NCBI RefSeq assembly: GCF_027942865.1
Contig: NC_134515.1
Span: forward strand, 2,734,839 to 2,798,838
DNA from: Odontesthes bonariensis
Lineage: Eukaryota > Chordata > Actinopteri > Atheriniformes > Atherinopsidae
DNA: 64,000 bases
Reading direction: 5' to 3'
A program made the translations under genes and the position numbers. The notes beneath the pieces were generated by a model. It had not been told where the DNA came from and ran no database searches. It saw only the letters and a list, made by a program, of their open reading frames with translations. Shown in pieces: positions 13,301 to 25,300 of this stretch. Position 1 is the first letter of the stretch. Each line of letters opens with the position of its first letter.

Positions 13301-16300
13301 TCGTCAGTTACCGTAGTAACAGACTCTCTGAACCTAACCTGGTCGGGACCAGGTTTTACTCGAGAAACCTGGAGTTTCTCTCTGTCTCCGCCCTCTTGTT
13401 TGTGGCGGGATGATGCCGCTGACGGCATGACGTATCACGCTATGATTCGACGAACGTTTGAAGTTCAAGGACAACTGGAAACTCGGAATTTGGAATTGCA
13501 CAACTGTTTTTTTTTTTTACCCTGGCTGTTAATTTTGGTTTGAAGAAGTCAGTGGAGTTTTCTGTTGTTTTTAACACATCATAGACTAAAAGCTATGTTT
13601 TTAAAAAAAGAAAATACTACATTTTTTCCCCTCTTGACGCTGGGACTGCCTCAGATCCCCAGCTGGGGTGTGAGGCTGGATCAGGTCCCTGATGTAAGCT
13701 GGAGCCTGACCATGCAACGCTCTGAGAGATAAAACCAAAACTTTAACATTTATCCCAGAGGAAACTGGTTGCCAATGAAGAGCTTTAGGAGCAGGGGTTA
13801 AGTGAGTCCTCCTATTACAGCGGGTCAGTTAGTTTTGCTTTAACTGCAGGCGAGACGGCTCCTTCTTGTTCAGACATGAAAACAAACTATTACAACAGTC
13901 CAAGCGCGAAGACACAAATGCATGAATGATCAGCTCCAAATCATTTTGTGACACCGTTTCCCTGAGTTTGGAGATTTTCCTCGGTTGAAAAAAGCAGTTT
14001 TTGGTCGGCTGTTTGACGTGTCTTTGTCAAACACAACACCCGGGTTTCTGAGGCTCGGTTTAAGAATAGAATAGAAAAATACTTTATTCATCCCCCAATA
14101 GGGGAAATTAAAATTAGTCAAGTAGCTCAAAAAAATTATAAATATTTACAATGATTGTATATTAACAACAACAATAATACCAATTCTAGTAAAAATACTA
14201 CTACTAACTAATAATAATAATAATAATGATAGTAAATGACTAAATAAACAAATTAAAAAAATAATAAAATTAAATTAAAAAAAATTAAAATAAAAAAAAT
14301 TAAAATTAAAAAATAAACCAATCAATCAATTTGAGAAGAACTCAGCAGTCCCTGTTAAAAAGCCTTCTGGCTGTGGGAACAAAGGACCTCCTGAAGCTCT
14401 CAGTCCTGCAGCCTCTCACTGCTCCTCTGTCCTGCCAGGATGCTGTGGAGAGGATGTTTATTATTCTCTTATTATTATTATTAACAGACTGGCCCAAGTC
14501 ACCCAAGTACTGGTTAATCCCTGGAATGGAGTCATCGGGGGTAATAACCAGTGTTTCAGTTTTGTCCACATTTAGCTGCGAGGTGTTATCATTTAGCCAT
14601 CGTTTTATCTCCACCGAACAATGAACTGAGGACTTTAGCCTCTGGAGCTCAGTTGGCTGCAAAGAGCAGTAAAGCTGGATATCATCAGCAAAATATGTGG
14701 TACGAAACATCAGAAAATCTCTGGATGATTTTTCCCAAAGGGATCAAATACAGCAAAAATGATACAGGACCCAAGACAGAACCTAGAGGGACTCCACACA
14801 GCAGATCTGCTGACTCAGACCTTATTTGGTTAGCTGTGACACTAAAACTAGGCCCAGAAAGGTGTAGAACTGAACCTGACAGACCTACTTCATCCCTCAG
14901 TCTACTCAGCAGGATTTAGTGGTCAACGTGTCAAAGGCTGAGGACAGATCTGAGAGAACTAGAACAGTGCATTTCCCCGAATCAGCAGACATCAGAATGT
15001 CACTGGACACTTTCCGTAGAGATTTTTATATTTGTTTTTATAAAATATTCGTATTTATGTTTGCGGAAACCAGACTGAAACGTCTCATGGGTGTTACTTT
15101 GATCCAGGAATAATGACAGTCGTTCAGAGACCACCTTCTCTAGGATCTTGAACAACAGACGTGGCTCACCAGCTGTTTCCACTGGCGCCAACGATAAAAC
15201 ATCTTCCCAGTTAAGATATTAAACCCTTATTATTTCCAGCTGTTACTTTTAGTTTTCCTCCGTGAGGTTGGTTTCTTGTTAGCACAGAATTAAAACTACA
15301 GCCAGCAGCAACGTAGCCTTTAACACCATCTAATACAGTCTATTTTACTCCCGTTAAAAACTAGTGAATGGAAACATGTCTGATTCACATCTCTGCTGTT
15401 GGGGATCACGCAGGAGCTGGCTTTGTTATTAGCTAATATTTATTATAATAAAGTGTCCAAGAACAGCTATTAAAGGGGAACTCCGGGGCATTTGAAGCGC
15501 GTTTCCATTGCTAGAGGTTGTCAAATACTGATAGTAGGACACAGAGAGGTGCAAATCGGCGCTCCCTGTGTGGAGATCGCGCTGTTCGCACAGCCTGTCA
15601 TGCGAGGCTAATACGTGGTGGCTAAGGGGCAAGCGCTAACCCTTCCACGTAAAACAACAACTTGCACACTGCAGAAACGTCACACCACTTTATAACCCAT
15701 CCGACAATAAAGTCACAAGCCTTACCATCAAAACCATATGCATGGTTCTCACATTACTGGCATGGGGACGTTACAAAACAACTTTATAAACAGCATGTCA
15801 CTCACCGGCTGGTTGTAGGCTCGCGCATGTGAAAGCCCAAAAGAGTCGATGGAGAATAATCCCATATACAAAACAATTATATTCTCTAGAAAAACTGCGT
15901 TCAAGTATTTAAAACATTACAACAATACATGCCCAGTAATATTGTTGTAATGTTTTAAATACTTGAACGCAGTTTTTCTAGAGAATATAATTGTTTTGTA
16001 TATGGGATTATTGTCCATTGACTCTTTTGGGCTTTCACATGCGGGCGCCTACCGACAACCGGTGAGTTACATGCTGTTTATAAAGTTGTTTTGTAACGTC
16101 CCCATGCCAGTAATGTGAGAACCATGCATATGGTTTTGATGGTAAGGCTTGTGACTTTATTGTCGGATGGTTTATAAAGTGGTGTGACGTTTCTGCTGTG
16201 TGCAAGTTGTTGTTTTACGTGGAAGGGTTAGCATTTGCCCCTTAGCCACCACGTATTAGCCTCGCATGACAGGCTGAGCGAACAGCGCGATCTCCACACA

Positions 16301-19300
16301 GGGAGCGCAGATACGCACCTCTCTGTGTCCTACTATCAGTATTTGACAACCTCTAGCAATGGAAATGCGCTTCAAATGCCCCGGAGTTCCCCTTTAATAT
16401 TCAATAAAATTATTCATGAAACTCATTTAACTACGAGGCACCACTGACAAAAGTCCAAGGCTAAAAAAAAATTTAAAAAACCCAGAATCAGTCTCAAAAT
16501 ATGCTGGTTTATATGTCACATCTGTCCCACATGGACATGTATACAGAACAGATATGAAGGCTAAAAGTCTGAGCCCTGACCTTCATACACAATGACCGCA
16601 AACGTCTTCTCCTTTAAAATAGTACAATAGAATTTATTAAAGTTGGAACAATGATTAAATCAATGGGAATTTCATCAATAAACACTATTGTAATCTAAGC
16701 TACCATGCTATGCTACAACTGAACAAGCAATAAAAGACAGACCATCTGTGCATGTGTGTGTGTGTGAATGTGAGAAGAGCGAACCACAAAACAAAATGGC
16801 GGCCGTAACCACGTGCACAATAAGTCACGTGTTAGCCAGATAGGCTACAACAATGGATGACACGTAGCCCACATGCTAACTGGACCTCCGGTCTCGAAAG
16901 GAAGCGAATGGCGGATGTGCTACATCATGACAGAGAGACTAGGCAGAACGGGATGTTTAAATCACAACTAACATCAATTTTACTCAAATTAACCTTCCTG
17001 TTTAAACATTATCACAGCAAAACCTCAGAAGAGGCATCAATACAATGACCTTTCAGACCAAAGTGCAGCTTAAGCTTAGCTGTGTGGCACTTATGCTAAT
17101 GCTAATGCTAACGGTACGTGGACAGAAAGTCAAACTTTCCGAGTAAAGTCCAGTTTAACCCAGAAATGAATGACTTCAGTTTGTAAGGTCCCCAACACTG
17201 TAGACTTTCAGCGGTGTTCAGTTCATTCAAAATCCTGACAATAATCTAACATAAAACCTAGCTTGTTAGCTGACAACCTGAACCTTTCCCCAGACTATTT
17301 TATTCATTGTTTCTTTAATTTTCTTTTATGGAACGAAGATCTTTAATCAAATCAAATCAAATCAAATTTATCTATAGCACATTTCATGTACAGAACAATT
17401 CAAAGTGCTTTACATAAAATAAAAGCATTGCAGCAGGGAGTGGAAGAAGCATTAAAAATACATAAAAGAATATAAAGAGAAACAAATAAAACAGTTTTAA
17501 TGAATTTAAAAACAAGCAACAGTCCAGATAAGTTCAAAGATATCGTGCAGATTTCATGCACAGACACATGAGAACAGAAATGTTTTTAAGCTGGATTTAA
17601 AAATGTCTACATGTCTTTAAACACATTTTAAAACGTTACTTTTGGTTGCATAATGTGTGTGTGTTTACAGTGAAACTCTGAAGTATTTCAGGATTTAATT
17701 TACAGACCAGCTGGGGCTGTAAAGTTTCGTCCAAACTTTCTGCATTCGACACTTTTTTGCTCGCTAACTGTGATTTTGTGCTGAGAACGAAGAGTGTCAC
17801 ATTTAGTGAGTTTTTGCACTTTGAGGCAGTGAAAATTTAGTCAAAGCATCACAAACAACGGCCAGAAAAGAGGGAGACAGAAGAAGAGGCAGAGCGATCA
17901 GAGCGAGTTACTGTCAAAGTGCAGCGGAGCAGCACGTCTCCAGGGTACGGCACAACACTCGGCCCGCCGTGCTCGTGTTTCTGCGTGCTCGTGTTTCTGC
18001 GTGCTCGTGTTCGTGTTTCTGCGTGTGCGCCGTTGTGGCCAGCAGGTTTCCACATGTATGAACTGTGCATTTATTCGTGCACGTCTTCCTGTTTGCGCGG
18101 CTTTGTGCGACAGACTGTGTGTGCATGTGTTTGTGGCCCCGGGTTCAGCACTGAGTGAAGACTCCAGAGCACGTCCGGAGGACACGGAGGGCCGAAGCCT
18201 GACCTACATCGTGTTGCATCTCTGCAGCTTAACTGCAACTTAACTTGAACAGGCGATGCTACAGCGAGCGGCCACCACTGCACGGTGGACAGACGTAATG
18301 ACTGACTGCCCTTCAGGGCGCGAGCGCTCCGTCCTTTTGTGTTCTCAGCCGACAGAACGGTGTCACATTTTACACTGCAGCTCCCTGTTTCTCTTCCACC
18401 TAAAGTTGGAGGATTCACATGTTTTTATGCTAACGAATAACTCAACCACGTAAAGTGTGAGGAGAAATCAAACTATTCAAGCTGATATCTGTGGACACTG
18501 GTCAGTACAATTCAACTTAATCTAATCAAATGCACCTTTTCAACAGATGATATCAGAGACGATCCACATACTGATCAGACAGTTTACACTAAGGCTGTGT
18601 TGAAAACCGCATACTACATACTGCATACTACATACTGCATACTTCCATACTACATACTACATACTGCATACTACATACTGCATACTGCATACTACATACT
18701 ACATACTGCATACTACATACTGCATACTTCCATACTACATACTACATACTGCATACTACATACTGCATACTGCATACTACATACTACATACTACATACTG
18801 CATACTACATACTGCATACTTCCATACTACATACTACATACTGCATACTTCCATACTACATACTACATACTGCATACTACATACTGCATACTGCATACTA
18901 CATACTACATACTACATACTACATACTGCATACTACATACTACATACTACATACTTCCATACTACATACTACATACTGCATACTACATACTGCATACTGC
19001 ATACTACATACTACATACTACATACTACATACTGCATACTACATACTGCATACTACATACTACATACTTCCATACTACATACTACATACTGCATACTACA
19101 TACTGCATACTGCATACTACATACTACATACTACATACTACATACTGCATACTACATACTACATACTACATACTTCCATACTACATACTACATACTGCAT
19201 ACTACATACTGCATACTTCCATACTACATACTACATACTGCATACTACATACTGCATACTACATACTACATACTACATACTTCCATACTACATACTACAT

Positions 19301-22300
19301 ACTGCATACTACATACTGCATACTTCCATACTACATACTACATACTGCATACTACATACTGCATACTACATACTACATACTACATACTTCCATACTACAT
19401 ACTACATACTACATACTACATACTGCATACTACATACTGCATACTACATACTACATACTACATACTTCCATACTACATACTACATACTGCATACTACATA
19501 CTGCATACTGCATACTACATACTACATACTGCATACTACATACTGCATACTGCATACTACATACTACATACTTCCATACTACATACTGCATACTGCATAC
19601 TTCCATACTACATACTACATACTACATACTGCATACTACATACTACATACTGCATACTGCATACTACATACTGCATACTACATACTGCATACTACATACT
19701 ACATACTACATACTGCATACTACATACTACATACTGCATACTGCATACTACATACTGCATACTACATACTACATACTGCATACTGCATACTTCCATACTA
19801 CATACTACATACTACATACTGCATACTACATACTACATACTGCATACTGCATACTACATACTGCATACTACATACTGCATACTACATACTACATACTGCA
19901 TACTACATACTACATACTGCATACTACATACTGCATACTACATACTGCATACTACATACTGCATACTTCCATACTACATACTACATACTACATACTACAT
20001 ACTGCATACTACATACTACATACTGCATACTACATACTACATACTGCATACTTCCATACTACATACTACATACTACATACTGCATACTACATACTGCATA
20101 CTTCCATACTACATACTACATACTGCATACTACATACTGCATACTACATACTACATACTGCATACTACATACTACATACTGCATACTACATACTACATAC
20201 TGCATACTTCCATACTACATACTACATACTGCATACTACATACTGCATACTACATACTACATACTGCATACTACATACTACATACTACATACTGCATACT
20301 ACATACTACATACTGCATACTACATACTGCATACTACATACTTCCATACTACATACTACATACTGCATACTACATACTGCATACTACATACTACATACTG
20401 CATACTTCCATACTACATACTACATACTGCATACTACATACTGCATACTGCATACTACATACTGCATACTTCCATACTACATACTACATACTACATACTA
20501 CATACTACATACTACATACTGCATACTTCCATACTACATACTACATACTGCATACTACATACTACATACTGCATACTACATACTACATACTACATACTGC
20601 ATACTACATACTACATACTGCATACTACATACTACATACTTCCATACTACATACTACATACTGCATACTACATACTGCATACTACATACTACATACTACA
20701 TACTTCCATACTACATACTACATACTGCATACTACATACTACATACTACATACTGCATACTACATACTACATACTACATACTACATACTTCCATACTACA
20801 TACTACATACTGCATACTACATACTGCATACTACATACTACATACTGCATACTACATACTACATACTACATACTTCCATACTACATACTACATACTACAT
20901 ACTGCATACTTCCATACTACATACTACATACTGCATACCTCCATACTACATACTACATACTACATACTACATACTGCATACTACATACTGCATACTACAT
21001 ACTGCATACTTCCAAACTACATACTACATACTGCATACTACATACTGCATACTACATACTGCATACTACATACTGCATACTTCCATACTACATTCTACAT
21101 ACTGCATACTACATACTGCATACTGCATACTGCATACTACATACTGCATACTGCATACTACATACTGCATACTACATACTACATACTTCCATACGACATA
21201 CTACATACTGCATACTTCCATACTACATACTGCATACTTCCATACTTCCATACTTCCATACTACATACTACATACTGCATACTACATACTGCATACTACA
21301 TACTGCATACTACATACTGCATACTGCATACTACATACTGCATACTACATACTACATACTTCCATACGACATACTACATACTGCATACTTCCATACTACA
21401 TACTGCATACTTCCATACTTCCATACTTCCATACTACATACTACATACTACTCGATCAGACAGTATGCAGAGCGTTTACCCACAATGCATTTCGCTCCAG
21501 CCGGCCTGAAGCTGATTTCCCTTAAAGGATAAGACCGTTTTTTTGACATTGGGCCCTTGATTTCACATTATAACATGATGTTCTACTCACCCCTGCGTGT
21601 TGTTGAACATTTGGAGCTGTTCCGAAGATATTCGCGAGGCGTCTGGCTGCTCTCTTGAGATATTCGGCCATGAAACGGTTTCCTATGGGCAAGCTTATAC
21701 AGGCACAAACTATGCTGTTTCTAATTTATTAATTACTGTACACTAGCACTGATAACGTGGAGGTACGTCGCTTACTTAAAAAAATCCGGGTTACTAATTT
21801 TGAATTTTAGCCGAATGAATAAATAGGCAGCAGGTCTGTGGGCTGTCTGTGGTAGTAGCACGACAAGGACGTCAGTAACACCCACTTTACGACAAAAAAA
21901 TCAAAATTACAATAACCCGGATTTTTTTAAGTAAGCGACGCACCTCCACGTTATCAGTGCTAATGTACAGTAATTAATAAATTATAAACAGCATAGTTTG
22001 TGCCTGTATAAGCTTGCCCATAGGAAACCGTTTCATGGCCGAATATCTCAAGAGAGCAGCCAGACGCCTCGCGAATATCTTCGGAACAGCTCCAAATGTT
22101 CAACAACAAGCAGGGGTGAGTAGAACATCATGTTATAATGTGAAATCAAGGGCCCAATGTCAAAAAACCGATCTTATCCTTTAAGCTCTAAACTCTGTAA
22201 ACTTTAGCAACATTTGAAACATTTTCAGGAGAGAAAGTAGTCGTTTAGATCCCCAACGTGTTGAAAACCTGACAAAATACCGGCTGTTTACAATTTTGTT

Positions 22301-25300
22301 CCCACGAATTCGGCGCTACTAAAGCTAGCCGCAGTGAGCTAACGCACTTCCTGTTATTTTCACAAAATAAAATACCCGTTGCCTTTTATCATAGGGAAAG
22401 CCATTACCATACAATTGGTGCTTTTGTTTTGAAAACAGGAAGTGAACCTACCCTCGTTGTAGCTAGCTTGAAACTGCCGTTTTGACAGGAAATGACGATC
22501 GGCGACGTTACGTTACGTTGCATCTTGGGTAGTTTGAGTATGAGTAGTAACCTCATGATGCATACCCAACATTTAGGAGAATCTAGTATGCATCCGGGAA
22601 CTTCTCGCTTACTCAAACTCGCATACTAACTCAAAAAAGTATGTGAGACGCCAGATTGGGTCGTCTAACGTAGCGACGCCTACTGATCGGGAGGTGAACT
22701 GCCTTGGGTATCCAACAGCCCGACGGAGAACTTTGAAAGGTTTAATAGCCTCTGCAGGACCACGGAGTCGGATAGCGACGGAGTAGCATACTGAGGCCTT
22801 AATGTACCAGAAACCGGTCGATGGCCTGTTTCCACCATTTAAAGTCAGTTGACTGAGGTTTTTCCTGCAGATGTTACACAGAGTCAATGCAAGAGTAAAA
22901 CTGTTGGTTTGCATCATCTCTGTGCTGGTGTGAGTGGAATCTGCTCAACATTTAAACAGTGAATCAAACCGCCAGGGGAAGTCATCCCGTGAGACGTTAG
23001 GGTGGTTCCCAGGATGCTAATACAGCTAGCACAGCTAGCACAACAAAGCACAGGACAAAGATTTACGGTGTCTCACAACCATGCTAAGCTAATGTCACGA
23101 GCTGCATCAGACTGAACTGTTCTGTGTGAAAATGAATCTGTTTATAGTTTTTAAAAGGAGAAATAAACAGTTAATGATGAGACTAATGCAGTGTTTATAT
23201 AATATTAACAAATGGGATATAATTATTTAAAATACAACAAACCTGCAATCTGACCTTAAGCGTTTATCTTTGAAACAAATAAAAGCTGCGGTCCATGAAT
23301 ATTTGAACATTTTAACGATGATAATTACACACAAAAGGAAAGCGTAGTTATTTAATTATAGGTTATAGTTGTATGATGGATATGAGCTCAGAGTGCAGAC
23401 TCTCAGCTATAATTTGATGCAGAATTCACTTCCAATGTGAATAAATGTAGAACTGACCCAAAATAAGTCTGAAGCGACCTGAAGTTTTTTCACAAGCTGC
23501 CCCACAAATGATCAAATTAACTGCTAATCCACTCGCCTGACCGTGTTTACGTCTAATAATCAGTGTCAGGATTTTAATGATGATCAATAATAATCTTCGT
23601 CACGGTTTCTGCTGTTTTTATTTGTGTCTGTAATTAGGGCTGGGCCAGTTAACTCGTTATTATCACGTTAACTTGTTTATTTAATGCCGATAAATATTTT
23701 ATCGCACATTGACAAAGGTTTTATTATTTATTTTATTATTGTAAAAGTCTGCTGCTCACAGGCTTTTATTTTGTAAAAGTCTGTTGCTCACAGGCTTTTA
23801 TTTTGTAAAAGTCTGTCGCTCACAGGCTTTTATTTTGTAAAAGTCTGTTGCTCACGGGCTTTTATTTTGTAAAAGTCTGCTGCTGTCTGCTGTGGAACAG
23901 GAAAAGAAAGTAATCGGCGGATCCACCAAACATGGAGAAGGGTACGGAACTTTTACTCGGCCATTTTCATTTTAAAGTTCTTCCAGACGGCGGAGTCGAC
24001 AGAACCAAAGTCATCTGTAAACACTGCCAAGTTGAATTGTCTTCTCAGCGTAGTAGTTCCAGTCTAAAATATCACTTAAAGGCAAAACACACAACTGATA
24101 GCAGCAAGTCATTCAAGGAAACAGACAGTGGAGCGAGGCTTCTACATAAAAACTACAGAAAGATGCTGATGTTAAAAGTGTGTTTGCACAACAAATGTTA
24201 TGGCACTTTCATTCATATGGCAGCACATTTAAAATAAAGCTAAATGCTAAAAGCTATACACTACTTTTGGATTCATTTTTGGATTCTGCGTACAAATGTG
24301 ATTAATCGTGATTAATCAGGGAAATCATGTGATTAATTAGATTAAACATTTTAATCGTTGCCCAGGCCAATCTGTAATACATGAGATCTACAAACGAACA
24401 GATTTAGAGCTTTCCCACCTTTCTCCCTCTTAGTCTGTCGGTGTGTAATGAGCATCGAAGCTTCACATGGACATAAAACACATCCGTAGTCTGACGCTTT
24501 CTGTGTGAGAGGGTCACTGCGGTGGGGCTCTTTACCCCGACACAGCAGCAGCTGTTTGCACTAATTAACACGCGTCCACCCAGAGGAGAAACTCTCTGAG
24601 TTCATCTGCTGTTCAACCGGAGCACAAACCTGCAGACTTCTCTTTTCCGCTGTCCAACTTATGCAAAATGACTCAGTTTTTTAAAATCTTTTTAAATAAA
24701 GACTGCATGAATCATAGGCCACGTTATGCAACACAGTTACCGACCGACCTTGCACTGGAGATCAGACTCTAACTGTGACGCTGCCTCCGTGCTGCTGTCA
24801 GAAAACACCGGCCTCAGACCTTCAATCAAACATCACACCTTTTCTTTTAAGCTAAATCTTTGACATGACAGTAGCAGCCCACAGATGGTGCAGTATGCAA
24901 AGAATACACCCACAACAGCGCGTCATGTTCAGATGTGATGTCTGCTCGTTCTGGTTTTACGGAAGCGTATTAAAAATTTTTCTGTTTTTCTGTCTAATTT
25001 ATTTTTTGGTTTGTTTTTCGGGGTAATTTTTTCTGTTTACCCCGAAAAACAGAAAAAATTACCCCGAAAAACAAACCAAAAAATAAATTAGACTGAAAAA
25101 CCGGAGTTTTTCCCTTTTTTTTTTTACAAGTGAATGCAATACGCTTCCATACGTTTTCTTTTGGCTGTGCAGAAAGCGTTTCTTTAGCTTTTCTCGTCCC
25201 CTCTTGTCAGGCTAAGACTCGAGAAGCTTCCCATCACCGACACCGAGAGGAGCTGCACTTCGTGGACGAATATGGTCAGCCGATCACGGTGCAGGTGGAG

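Larger units (their letters stand above)
18593..22640 (+). mobile_element. TIR element whose left terminus has expanded into a 2.8-kb satellite; TTAA foldback nested inside
   Basis: Left tip GGCTGTGTTGAAAACCGC, satellite 18609-21451, unique DNA 21452-21521, nested TTAA element 21526-22180, then unique DNA 22185-22640. The unique part 22400-22640 is an inverted copy of 55395-55620 in the snx21 intron, where the same order (tip, satellite, unique part, opposite tip) recurs. The right tip here is lost; sequence after ~22645 belongs to another element. No transposase is encoded. Confidence 0.75.
23635..24370 (+). mobile_element. hAT deletion derivative with a BED-finger ORF and perfect target duplication
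   Basis: Ends TAGGGCTGGGCC and GCCCAGGCCAA are imperfect inverted repeats; both flanks are TCTGTAAT (23627-23634, 24371-24378), an 8-bp hAT duplication. It carries a 32-bp tandem repeat and a 101-codon BED-finger frame, but no catalytic RNase H-like transposase core. Confidence 0.88.

Noticed and set aside
15429..16447. Two matching small proteins beginning MPLSHHVLASHDRL on opposite strands
   Set aside because: They are mirror copies across the 920-bp palindrome, not a gene pair.
18597..21509. 970-aa open frame with FHTTY/ILHTAYY repeats
   Set aside because: Produced by stop-free 7-bp satellite units; other frames on the strand are equally open and no domain is present.
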